Under the pieces are notes generated by a model. The model saw nothing but the letters and a program-made list of their open reading frames with translations. It did not search any database and had not been told where the DNA came from. From an uncultured Bacilli bacterium (GTDB lineage Bacteria; Bacillota_I; Bacilli_A; RF39; UBA660), in NCBI GenBank assembly GCA_910584655.1, contig CAJUBJ010000002.1, positions 186,001 to 250,000 of the forward strand: a stretch of 64,000 bases of DNA, in the 5' to 3' direction. A program made the position numbers and the translations under genes. Below, piece by piece: positions 15,737 to 23,882 of this stretch. Numbering within the stretch: the stretch's first letter is position 1; every line of letters begins with the position of its first letter.

Positions 15737-16510
15737 TTATTTTACATATCTTTTTATATTTTCTAATGCTGTCTTTTCAATTCTAGACACTTGAGCTTGA
15801 GAAATATTTAATTCTCTGCTTAATTCTGTTTGAGTTTTACCAACTATGTAACGGCTATATATTATTTCTTGTTCTCGAACCTTTAATCCATTAATTGCTT
15901 TTCTTAAAGACATTAAAGTTTCACGATCATATTCTTCTTTTTTATTAGCTATTTGGTCTAATAAAAAAATTGTATCTCCACCATCATTATATATTGGCTG
16001 ATAAATACTAACTGGTTCTTTTAGGGAAGTTAATGCATATGATATAAAATACTCCTCTATTCCTAATTCTTTGGATATTTCTTCATTACTTGGTTCGTAG
16101 CCATGTGTATTATAGTATTTTTCTTTAAAAGCTAATATTTTATAGGCTATATCTTTAGTTCCTCTACTTACTCTTATTGGTGTTGAATCTCGAAAAGCTC
16201 TTAATATCTCTCCTTTTATTAAAAAGACAGCATATGTACTAAAACAAACATTTAAAGATAAATCAAAATTATCAATTGCTTTTATCAAACCAATACAACC
16301 TATTTGAAACATATCATTAATATTATCTTCAGTAGTTTTAAATCTTTTTAAAATACTTAAAACGAGTTTTAAATTACCTTCTACTAATAAATCTTTGGCA
16401 AATTGGTCTCCACTTTGATATCTTTTAAATAGTTCAACCATTTCTTCATTACTTAAAGTTTTTATATTACTAGTATTAATACCTGGTATAGATACTTTTT
16501 TATTATACAT
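15737..16510 (-). CDS. sigG: RNA polymerase sporulation sigma factor SigG
   Basis: Late forespore sigma factor. The 257-aa product starts with the SigG-type leader (KVSIPGINTSNIKTL), then region 2 (LVEGNLKLVLSILKRF, DMFQIGCIGLIKAIDNFDLS, FSTYAVFLIKGEILR), region 3 (PIRVSRGTKDIAYK, EEISKELGI) and region 4 (GKTQTELSRELNISQAQVSRIEKTAL). The IYNDGGDTIFLLDQI block matches B. subtilis SigG. AAAGGAG precedes the start. SigF is the nearest alternative, but the leader and the neighbouring ylmC-type gene support SigG. Confidence 0.93.
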   Translation of the reverse strand: MYNKKVSIPGINTSNIKTLSNEEMVELFKRYQSGDQFAKDLLVEGNLKLVLSILKRFKTTEDNINDMFQIGCIGLIKAIDNFDLSLNVCFSTYAVFLIKGEILRAFRDSTPIRVSRGTKDIAYKILAFKEKYYNTHGYEPSNEEISKELGIEEYFISYALTSLKEPVSIYQPIYNDGGDTIFLLDQIANKKEEYDRETLMSLRKAINGLKVREQEIIYSRYIVGKTQTELSRELNISQAQVSRIEKTALENIKRYVK

Positions 16511-16573
16511 AAATATCTCCTTTCAAAACTTATTAAGGTTTGAATTAGAGATATTTATACATTTATTTTTTAC

Positions 16574-16602
16574 TTGAAAATATGAATAAATTTATGTAAT
16601 AT
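16574..16602 (+). promoter_or_regulatory. Sigma-A promoter of dxs
   Basis: TTGAAA (16574-16579), 17 bases, TAATAT (16597-16602), followed by a 30-base leader to the dxs start. Confidence 0.65.
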
Positions 16603-16632
16603 TTATATACAAGTCTTAAGAGGTGTTTAATT

Positions 16633-18480
16633 ATGAATATTAAGGATATTAAAAATCCACAGTTTTTAAAAAGTTATAATAAAAAACAATTGGAAGATTT
16701 ATGTAGTGATATAAGAACTTTTATAATAGATAATGTTTCTCATACAGGAGGACATTTAGCTAGTAATCTAGGCGTAGTTGAATTAACTGTTGCTCTGCAT
16801 TATGTATTTGATTCACCAAATGATAAATTTATTTTTGATGTTGGGCATCAATCTTATACTCATAAGATTCTTACTGGGCGTGCTGAAAAGTTTGATACTT
16901 TAAGACAAATTGGCGGACTGTCTGGATATCAAAAACGTTATGAGAGTGAACATGATCCTTTTGAAGCAGGACATACTTCCACTTCAATTGCAGCTGCTTT
17001 AGGTTTTGCCTATGCTAGAGATATGAATAAAGATAATAATGAAGTTATCGCTATTATTGGTGATGGAGCTTTAACTGGTGGTCTTGCTTTTGAGGCATTA
17101 AATAACATAGCTAATTTAAATTCTAAAGTCATTATTATATTAAATGATAATAATATGTCTATTTCAAAAAATGTTGGTGGATTAAGTAATTTTTTAAGTA
17201 GTATTAGAGTTAGTGATTCATATGATTTTATGAAGAAGAGTTATAAAGATATAATGTCATTAACAAATATTGGGACTAAAATTTATAACACTAGTTCTAA
17301 AGCTAAAGAAGAATTAAAGAAAATGATTAATACTAATATATTTACTAATCTAGATATTGATTATTTAGGTCCTATAGATGGACATAATATGGAAGATTTA
17401 GTTAGAGCTTTTACAAAAGCAAAGAATTCTAAAAAGTCTATTATAGTTCATGTTAATACTAAAAAAGGTAAAGGATATCTGCCAGCAGAATTAAATTGTA
17501 GTGCTTGGCATGGAGTTGGAAAATTTGATGCTGAAAGTGGGACACTTAATAAATCAAATGTAACAAGTATAAGTGAAATTGTGAGTAATACAGTTTATGA
17601 ATTTATGGAAAAAGATAAAGATTTTGTGACTATTACTCCAGCAATGATAAATGGAAGTAAGTTGGAAAAGATATTTGAAAAATTTCCTGATAGAAGTATC
17701 GATACAGGAATAGCTGAATCTTTTGCTACTACTCTAGCTTGTGCGATTTCTTTAAATAAAAAAAGAGTTTTCTTACCTATTTATTCATCTTTTTTGCAAA
17801 GAGCTTATGATAATATTAATCATGATATAGCTAGAATGAATGCACATGTAGTTATTGGAATTGATAGAGCTGGATTAGTTGGTGAAGATGGTGATACTCA
17901 TCATGGTATATTTGATATTAGTTTTTTGAATAGTATTCCTAATGTTGTTATTTGTATGGGAAAAGACAATGAAGAAATAAGAAACTTATTATATACAGGT
18001 TTTTATAAACAATGTAATCCATTTTGTATAAGATATGAAAGAGATAATTTAGAGTTTAAGAAAACTGATTTTAAAGAGATAAAAGTTGGAACTTGGGAAT
18101 ATTTACAAAAGAAAGATAATGTATCTAATACTATTATTAGTTATGGTACTGATGTTACTAAATTATATGAGCTGTTTAAAAATGATGATGTTAATATTAT
18201 TAATGCAAGATATATTAAACCTATTGATAAAAATATGTTAAAAGAATTAATAAAGACTAATCAAAAAATATACGTTTATGAAAATTCTATAAAAACTAAT
18301 AGTCTTGGAACAAATATTCTAGAATATTTTAATTATAAGGAAGCTAATAATAAAGTAAGAATAACAGGAATTGATAATTCTTATGTTACTCATGGTAAAA
18401 CAGAGTTATTAAAAAAACAGATTAAGTTAGATATGAATTATATTAAAGATGATATAAAAGATTATATTAAAAAGAGCTAG
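16633..18480 (+). CDS. dxs: 1-deoxy-D-xylulose-5-phosphate synthase
   Basis: First enzyme of the MEP isoprenoid pathway, condensing pyruvate and glyceraldehyde 3-phosphate with ThDP. The 615-aa product is full length. Seen: HTGGHLASNLGVVELTVALH, FDVGHQSYTHKILTGR, EAGHTSTSIAAALG, the ThDP motif GDGALTGGLAFEALNN, LNDNNMSISKNVGG, the catalytic-Glu segment DTGIAESFATTLA and GEDGDTHHGIFDISFL. The C-terminal transketolase domain is present but less conserved. It starts at ATG 16633 with AAGAGGTG upstream and is divergent from sigG. It indicates isoprenoid supply by the MEP rather than the mevalonate route. Confidence 0.96.
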   Translation: MNIKDIKNPQFLKSYNKKQLEDLCSDIRTFIIDNVSHTGGHLASNLGVVELTVALHYVFDSPNDKFIFDVGHQSYTHKILTGRAEKFDTLRQIGGLSGYQKRYESEHDPFEAGHTSTSIAAALGFAYARDMNKDNNEVIAIIGDGALTGGLAFEALNNIANLNSKVIIILNDNNMSISKNVGGLSNFLSSIRVSDSYDFMKKSYKDIMSLTNIGTKIYNTSSKAKEELKKMINTNIFTNLDIDYLGPIDGHNMEDLVRAFTKAKNSKKSIIVHVNTKKGKGYLPAELNCSAWHGVGKFDAESGTLNKSNVTSISEIVSNTVYEFMEKDKDFVTITPAMINGSKLEKIFEKFPDRSIDTGIAESFATTLACAISLNKKRVFLPIYSSFLQRAYDNINHDIARMNAHVVIGIDRAGLVGEDGDTHHGIFDISFLNSIPNVVICMGKDNEEIRNLLYTGFYKQCNPFCIRYERDNLEFKKTDFKEIKVGTWEYLQKKDNVSNTIISYGTDVTKLYELFKNDDVNIINARYIKPIDKNMLKELIKTNQKIYVYENSIKTNSLGTNILEYFNYKEANNKVRITGIDNSYVTHGKTELLKKQIKLDMNYIKDDIKDYIKKS

Positions 18481-18500
18481 TATTTTGTACTAACTCTTTT
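18471..18500. terminator. Bidirectional terminator between dxs and the ADP-ribosylglycohydrolase-like gene
   Basis: AAAGAG-TAGTA (18471-18482) pairs with TACTA-CTCTTT (18488-18499) across one mismatch and a 5-nt loop, with A and T runs on either side. The dxs stop lies within the stem. Confidence 0.75.
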
Positions 18501-18511
18501 AATATTAAATA

Positions 18512-19450
18512 TTATTCGTAAACGTTTTCACTAAACTCTTCAAATATATCTAGTAAGTATTCTTTTCTAGCTATGACAGATTTCCACTCTTCTGGAATAA
18601 AGTCGTATCCAAATACAATGCCAGCTAAGCCACCTGTTAATGCTCCTATTGTTGCTGTACAACCACCTAGATTTATTGCACCTATTATTGCTTCTTTATA
18701 ATTTTCTGATTTTAAGAGAACCCAAATAACAGCTTCTAGAGTATCAACTACATAATTGCTTGATTTAATATCATTTATCTTTAATTTTGATATATCTTCT
18801 TTTAAAAGACGCTCGTAAGCTTTTTGAGCTTCTTCAGAAAACATTGTATAATCAACACATTTTGTCATACTATAAGCAGAATATTTATCTTTGCCAGTTA
18901 GTAAAAACATAACAAATCTTGTATATATGTAACATCCCATAACACTTATATCGTGAGCATGAGTTATAGAAGAAATATTTCTTACTAAATCTAAAACTTC
19001 AAAATCTTTTAATTTTTTATCTAAGGCAAAATATGCAATAGGTAATATACGCATTAATGAGCCGTTGTCATTATCTTCGATATTATCAGATCCACAATTT
19101 GTTGGATTATCATGAGCTTCTTCAAATTTATCAATTGCTTTAATGCTAGTATTACTAAGCCCGAATACTTCATGAGCTGGTGTATATTGAGCATGATTTT
19201 TATATGTAACAAATTTTAAAGCTATATCTTGAAAATCTATATCATTTTTAGAATTAATCGAATCAATTGTGGCTATCATCATAGATGTGTCATCTGACCA
19301 TGTTCCTTCTGGCATATCATAAGTTCCATGTCCAGTAATTTTTACTACAGGCTTACTTAATAGTTCTTCTCTGCTTTTGTTTTCTAATGGAACTCCCATT
19401 GCATCACCAATAGCAAAGCCCATTAGTCCATCGATGTACTTCAACCTCAT
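18512..19450 (-). CDS. ADP-ribosylglycohydrolase-fold protein with altered metal site
   Basis: ARH/DraG-family fold, 312 aa. Family enzymes remove ADP-ribose from proteins or act on O-acetyl-ADP-ribose using two Mg2+ ions. Present: GFAIGDAMGVPLE near the N-terminus, the first metal motif WSDDTSMM (52-55) and NGSLMRILPIA. The second metal motif, normally GGDTDT, reads GGCTAT (262-267), so both aspartates are replaced (Cys264, Ala266). The following IGALTGGLAGIVFG is normal. The ATG at 19448-19450 has AGGTGG upstream. Activity is probably changed or lost; a binding role is possible. Confidence 0.85.
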   Translation of the reverse strand: MRLKYIDGLMGFAIGDAMGVPLENKSREELLSKPVVKITGHGTYDMPEGTWSDDTSMMIATIDSINSKNDIDFQDIALKFVTYKNHAQYTPAHEVFGLSNTSIKAIDKFEEAHDNPTNCGSDNIEDNDNGSLMRILPIAYFALDKKLKDFEVLDLVRNISSITHAHDISVMGCYIYTRFVMFLLTGKDKYSAYSMTKCVDYTMFSEEAQKAYERLLKEDISKLKINDIKSSNYVVDTLEAVIWVLLKSENYKEAIIGAINLGGCTATIGALTGGLAGIVFGYDFIPEEWKSVIARKEYLLDIFEEFSENVYE

Positions 19451-19573
19451 GATACCACCCACCTATTTACATTATACTATATTTTAAGATTTTTTATAGT
19501 ATTTTCTTTATTTTACCTTAAGATGTATAGTCTTATTAAGGCTTTTTTATAAATTATAAATAAACCAATTTAT

Positions 19574-19602
19574 AAAACTAAGTAATTTTGTTACTTAGTT
19601 TT
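19574..19602 (-). terminator. Intrinsic terminator of yfcE
   Basis: AAAACTAAGTAA (19574-19585) and TTACTTAGTTTT (19591-19602) form a perfect 12-bp stem with a 5-nt loop, 11 bases after the yfcE stop. It ends in T on both strands. Confidence 0.8.
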
Positions 19603-19613
19603 AGTTATCTTTA

Positions 19614-20141
19614 TTAAATTTTTTTCTCATCTATAACACTAAAATCTTCTAAATTTATTAACTTAAACATACCTTTTTCATATAACAAGCATGTATGTTC
19701 TTTATTGACTTTAGGTATTCCTACACTTCCAGGATTTAACCTTTTTCCTTCAAGATTGTAAATATGAGTATGTCCACTTAATAAATAAGAATCATTAAAT
19801 AAATCTTCATATTTGTCATTTATATGACCATGAGATATAAAAAATTTTATTCCATCTAAATCTATTTGTTTATAATCAGCCATTATGTCAAAATCAGTCA
19901 CCATATCATCTACTTCAGAATCACAATTACCTCTAACAGCTATTATTTTATTACTATATTTGTTTAATGTGTTTGTAACATCTATTGTGGAATATTCATT
20001 TGGCAATGCATTTCTTGCTCCATGATATAGTAAATCTCCTAATAAAATTATTTTTTCAGGATTTTCTTGTTCTATTAATTTATCTAATTTTTTTGTATAT
20101 TTATATGAGCCATGAATATCAGATGCTATTATCGCTTTCAT
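19614..20141 (-). CDS. yfcE: YfcE/MJ0936-family metallophosphodiesterase
   Basis: A 175-aa calcineurin-like phosphoesterase with two-metal motifs: SDIHGS, LLGDLLYHG, VRGNCDSE, ISHGH and SGHTHI, ending in NPGSVGIPK. E. coli YfcE cleaves artificial phosphodiesters; the natural substrate is uncertain. It starts directly after the stop of the upstream UDG-like gene (TAAATG junction), with GGGAGG inside that gene's 3' end, so the two are translationally coupled. Confidence 0.9.
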   Translation of the reverse strand: MKAIIASDIHGSYKYTKKLDKLIEQENPEKIILLGDLLYHGARNALPNEYSTIDVTNTLNKYSNKIIAVRGNCDSEVDDMVTDFDIMADYKQIDLDGIKFFISHGHINDKYEDLFNDSYLLSGHTHIYNLEGKRLNPGSVGIPKVNKEHTCLLYEKGMFKLINLEDFSVIDEKKI

Positions 20142-20804
20142 TTAGCTGTCCTCCCTTAAAAATTCTTGTTTTATCCAATTTATATCTTCAATTGATTTAT
20201 CAATATTAAATCGTCCGTTTCCTACTGGATAAAATACTGGAAAACATTTATAGGTCTTTTTACCAATTTTACGTTCAAAATATTGTTTTCTAGTTTGTGA
20301 AACAGATATTTTATTATTTAAAAATATCGAACTTACTTGATTACCAAATAATATTATTATTTTTGGTTCTATTATTTTTATTTCTTGTTCTAATAACGGA
20401 AGATAATCTTTGAAATATCCATCTTTTAAAGGACGCGCATCTATTTGAGTACATTTCCCTAAATTAGTTATAAAAACCTTGTGATCTTTAATATTTTGAT
20501 ATACTTTATCACAGAATTCAGGTGTCCACTCACTGCCTTTAATTCTTTTGATTTCTTCATATATATCTGCATCTAATAAATTAATTTTTATGAATAAATC
20601 CCATATGTTTTTTGTCCCTAACCATGGATGATGTGGTCCTTTCCATCCTGGTAATGAAGCTATGTTACGCCCTGTTGGGTTCATAAAAACAAAACAGATA
20701 TCTGGATTATCTTCACAACCACCGTTATATATGGAATGGAGAGATGGATCACCATAAATTTGTTGTAATTTATCGTATTCTTTATTTAAGCTTTTTAACT
20801 TCAT
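20142..20804 (-). CDS. Uracil-DNA-glycosylase-like superfamily protein
   Basis: A 220-aa UDG-superfamily protein. The substrate-pocket segment reads CFVFMNPTGRNIAS, followed by PWLGTKNIWDLF, a central VFITNLGKCTQ strand and PKIIILFGNQVS. The C-terminal PVFYPVGNGRF replaces the HPS motif of well-studied UDGs. Such proteins may excise damaged bases, but activity on uracil is not certain. The ATG at 20802-20804 has GGTGAT upstream. It is coupled to yfcE. Confidence 0.75.
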   Translation of the reverse strand: MKLKSLNKEYDKLQQIYGDPSLHSIYNGGCEDNPDICFVFMNPTGRNIASLPGWKGPHHPWLGTKNIWDLFIKINLLDADIYEEIKRIKGSEWTPEFCDKVYQNIKDHKVFITNLGKCTQIDARPLKDGYFKDYLPLLEQEIKIIEPKIIILFGNQVSSIFLNNKISVSQTRKQYFERKIGKKTYKCFPVFYPVGNGRFNIDKSIEDINWIKQEFLREDS

Positions 20805-20853
20805 GTAAATCACCAGTGATATTATATCATAGTTTTATTTAAATATAATTCTT

Positions 20854-21570
20854 TTATTCGAGCCATGGTTTTAAAATGTTATCTTCAATTTGTGATGCAT
20901 CAAATCTAAAATGATTTGTTATTTTACTCTTTGTTAAAAAATCTTCTTCTCTTACTGGTTGACCATAATTATGAATTACGTATGGTATTCCACTAGAATT
21001 TCTTCTATCAGAAATAATGCCAATATGTTTATCTTCAAAAATAACAATATCTCCTGGTTGAAATTCTGCTATTTCATTATAATCTAAAGTTAGGCTAAGA
21101 GCATATTTAGTGAAGAACACTTTTAAGTTATTAACTCTCCTAAAGTCAATATTTTTATCTCTGTATTCAATAATTGGATAATCGCTTTGATTGTTTTTTA
21201 TGTCTTCATCAACCATATCTCTTAAAGAATATCCAGCATTTTTAAAGGCACGCCATATTACATCAGTGCATACACCTTCATTATCAGGAGGATATGAATT
21301 TTCGTAATATTTGCTAATATATGTAGGATGATTTTCAGCATCTTTACGAGCTCCTAAAACAAAATCTGTATAGTCGTCGATATTATCTTTATCATAGTCT
21401 ACTTTACTATATATGGTTTTTATATTAAAATGAGATGCTTTATGGTATTCTTTAGGAATCAAATTATAATAATCCATTACATATAATACCGAAATAGTAA
21501 AAATAGTAATTATAACAATAAATAAAAATGTTCTACCAACGTTTTTACGTATATCTTTAATATTTTGCAT
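20854..21570 (-). CDS. DUF1287 family extracytoplasmic protein
   Basis: A 238-aa protein with an N-terminal TM or signal anchor (about residues 13-31) and a DUF1287 domain: EGVCTDVIWRAFKNAGY, LRDMVDEDI, FQPGDIVIF, KHIGIISDRR and YVIHNYGQ. The Cys-His-His arrangement in this family resembles NlpC/P60 papain-like peptidases, so a cell-wall hydrolase role is likely but unproven. The start has an AAGGAGC site. A membrane protein gene lies just upstream. Confidence 0.85.
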   Translation of the reverse strand: MQNIKDIRKNVGRTFLFIVIITIFTISVLYVMDYYNLIPKEYHKASHFNIKTIYSKVDYDKDNIDDYTDFVLGARKDAENHPTYISKYYENSYPPDNEGVCTDVIWRAFKNAGYSLRDMVDEDIKNNQSDYPIIEYRDKNIDFRRVNNLKVFFTKYALSLTLDYNEIAEFQPGDIVIFEDKHIGIISDRRNSSGIPYVIHNYGQPVREEDFLTKSKITNHFRFDASQIEDNILKPWLE

Positions 21571-21601
21571 AGTTTTGCTCCTTATAATTCTATTTTTATT
21601 A

Positions 21602-22339
21602 TTATTGATTATTCAATTCTTTATTTCGTCTTTTTATTAAAAGATAGTATATTGCACCCGATATTGCTAAGCCAGTTATTTCTAATGTTATCATTGGTGG
21701 AAAATACTTTAACCAAGGATAAAGAACCATTACATTATCTGGAATTTTTGTTGAAAAAATATAATTAGTATTAAATGCTATATTAAATGGATACATTATT
21801 AACATTAAAAAATTAGTTAGTATGAATGTTTTTATATAGTTTTTAAATTCTACTTTGTATCCTAATGCATAATATGAGAATAAACTTATATTTAAGAAAA
21901 AGTGATGAGAAATAACATATTGCCAAAAATCAAAATTGTCAATTGTTGAAACTAAATCTGGCCAAAGGATGGCTGGTATTGGACCGATAAAGCATAAAAA
22001 TATTGTATATTTTAAAATTGACTCTTTATTAAAAAGAATGCCATACATAAACATATAGTTTGCTATGAAACATAGATGAAATGGCAAATGATTTTCTATT
22101 TTAAAACTTCCAAAATATAAATTACCAAATGTATAAATTAACATATTTAGTAGCATTATAATTGCACTTATCTTTAATATCTTAATTGATTTTTCTTTAG
22201 GGATTTTTGCTATATTATTACGATTTATATAAATTATAATAAAACCTATTATAGCTAATATGATAAAAATATTATGAATTAAACCAAACTGTTTAAATAA
22301 AAACTTGGGGTGCTCATTAACAAAAAATTCACGTAACAT
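21602..22339 (-). CDS. YwaF/TIGR02206-like integral membrane protein
   Basis: A 245-aa protein with about seven TM helices. The LPFHLCFIANYMFMYGIL segment and the region around WQYVISHHFF resemble the YwaF family, whose function is unknown. It ends with a basic RRNKELNNQ tail. AAAGGAAG precedes the ATG. It is probably co-transcribed with the DUF1287 gene 31 bases downstream, which would suggest an envelope role. Confidence 0.7.
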   Translation of the reverse strand: MLREFFVNEHPKFLFKQFGLIHNIFIILAIIGFIIIYINRNNIAKIPKEKSIKILKISAIIMLLNMLIYTFGNLYFGSFKIENHLPFHLCFIANYMFMYGILFNKESILKYTIFLCFIGPIPAILWPDLVSTIDNFDFWQYVISHHFFLNISLFSYYALGYKVEFKNYIKTFILTNFLMLIMYPFNIAFNTNYIFSTKIPDNVMVLYPWLKYFPPMITLEITGLAISGAIYYLLIKRRNKELNNQ

Positions 22340-22429
22340 TTTATACTTCCTTTCAAATGTCTTAAACTCATATAAGTATATAATAATACTTTTTAGTTTT
22401 CAAGATGTCTAATAAAATTAGATTTATGC

Positions 22430-22458
22430 TTTATATTATAATTACTTTAAGATATAAT
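22430..22458 (+). promoter_or_regulatory. Sigma-A-type promoter of the 288-aa anchored protein gene
   Basis: TTTATA (22430-22435), 17 bases, TATAAT (22453-22458), ending 24 bases before the ATG at 22483. Its position supports that ATG over upstream start codons. Confidence 0.55.
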
Positions 22459-22482
22459 TGTAGTATAGGAAGTAGTGATAAT

Positions 22483-23349
22483 ATGAAGTGTACAAAGGAA
22501 GTAATTATAGGAAGTATCTCTATTTTGGTAATTGTTGCAATAATAGTTTTAAGTTGCTTAACAATTAATTCTGATTTTTTTAATTTAGATTTAAAAGTAA
22601 ATCATAAAGCTGAAATAAACGAAAAAGAGTTAAAGGATGAAAAAATAAAAAGTGATATCAATGTTAAGTTTGAATATTTAAATTCCTATTTTAAAGATAG
22701 TGAATTAGATGATATAAAGACTAATCCTTATAGAATATATAATGAAATGGGATTTAGAAAAGAAATTTTAAATGGGGAAATGAGCGATAAATTAAAACTA
22801 TACATTGTCTTAAATAATTTAGAAGATAAATTTAATCAATTATCTGGGGATTTTTATAATGCTAATATAAGTGACGAAGTTAAAAATTATGCTGATGGTG
22901 ATGAGGATGAAATATTTAAGGAAATAGATGTAACTCAAATAAGTAATTTATATAAAGAGCTATTTAACGAAGATATTAAGGAATTTTATAGTTATGAAGA
23001 TGAATGTCCTACATATTTATATGATGATGTAAGTAATAAATATTTTAGGATGCAAGAATGTGGAGGTAGTCCTATTAAGGGATATCATACTTATAAGAGT
23101 AAATATACTTATAAAGATGATGAAGTTTATTTATATGTATATTATGGAGTTATAAATTGTAATTCAGAAAGTAATAAATGTGTACTTTACAAAGATTTAG
23201 AAGAAAAAGAAATTTATAAAGAAGTAACTGATGATGGAAAAATTTTATTTGTAGATAATTATAAAGAATTTACTAAATATAAATATACTTTTAAGAAAAA
23301 TAGTAATGGTGGTTATTCTTTAAAGAATATAGAAAAATCTGATAAATAA
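22483..23349 (+). CDS. Membrane-anchored extracytoplasmic protein, unknown
   Basis: A 288-aa product with a short basic start (MKCTKE), one TM segment at about residues 7-25 and a polar acidic extracytoplasmic domain with several Cys (DECPTYLYDD, MQECGGSPI, VINCNSESNKC) that could form disulfides. Tyr and Lys are abundant. No family was recognised. The ATG at 22483 has GGAAGTAGTGAT upstream, and the promoter excludes an earlier start. The stop lies in the loop of the terminator shared with the convergent gene. Confidence 0.75.
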   Translation: MKCTKEVIIGSISILVIVAIIVLSCLTINSDFFNLDLKVNHKAEINEKELKDEKIKSDINVKFEYLNSYFKDSELDDIKTNPYRIYNEMGFRKEILNGEMSDKLKLYIVLNNLEDKFNQLSGDFYNANISDEVKNYADGDEDEIFKEIDVTQISNLYKELFNEDIKEFYSYEDECPTYLYDDVSNKYFRMQECGGSPIKGYHTYKSKYTYKDDEVYLYVYYGVINCNSESNKCVLYKDLEEKEIYKEVTDDGKILFVDNYKEFTKYKYTFKKNSNGGYSLKNIEKSDK

Positions 23350-23366
23350 AATTATCAGATTTTTTT
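23333..23366. terminator. Bidirectional terminator
   Basis: AATCTGATAA (23336-23345) and TTATCAGATT (23352-23361) form a perfect 10-bp stem with A5 and T7 runs outside. It is shared by two convergent genes, and both stop codons lie in or beside it. Confidence 0.85.
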
Positions 23367-23880
23367 AACGTATTTTGAATTGAGCTAGAATACCTAGAAT
23401 GGCTATTACTATTACTACAATCAATAAAACATTTGATGATAGTGTAATTAGCGTAGGCAAATAATATTTTATAATATTGGCTCCTGCTATACTACTTACT
23501 ACTATAAGTATAGGCTTAATAAACAATGTAGAAAGTATTCCAACTAACAAAGATACACCAATATGTATAATAAATATCACTTCTTTTTCAAAACCTTTTA
23601 TGTAAGGTCCTATTGTAATGTAGACAAGATATGCAACTGCTATACATAAAGCTAATTTTTCTAACTTATATCCCAGGCTTCCAACGATAATTCCAACAAT
23701 AATCTCTATTACTAGCAGTAAATTAGTTGATGAAATAAAATATCCTCCTATTTTATTGGCAAGCATAAATCCTAACGCAAACCAGACGATTGTTATAAGC
23801 ATTTTCTGAATTTTATAACCAGCAAAACAAAATAACAAGCCTATTACAATAGCTATTAATGCAGTTATTTGTGGTGACAT
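23365..23880 (-). CDS. Small TMEM198/DUF4203-like multi-TM protein
   Basis: The 171-aa product has about seven short hydrophobic helices with Gly-rich repeats (FCFAGYKIQKMLITIVWFALG, IVGIIVGSLGYKLEK), resembling DUF4203/TMEM198-like proteins. Function is unknown. The gene begins 2 bases after the P-type ATPase stop and so belongs to that operon, which may hint at a membrane accessory role. Confidence 0.6.
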   Translation of the reverse strand: MSPQITALIAIVIGLLFCFAGYKIQKMLITIVWFALGFMLANKIGGYFISSTNLLLVIEIIVGIIVGSLGYKLEKLALCIAVAYLVYITIGPYIKGFEKEVIFIIHIGVSLLVGILSTLFIKPILIVVSSIAGANIIKYYLPTLITLSSNVLLIVVIVIAILGILAQFKIR

Positions 23881-23882
23881 AT

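Noticed and set aside
16511..16573. SigF/SigG-type promoter upstream of sigG
   Set aside because: GTATA is present but no GG-N-A-type -10 at the right distance; not supportable.
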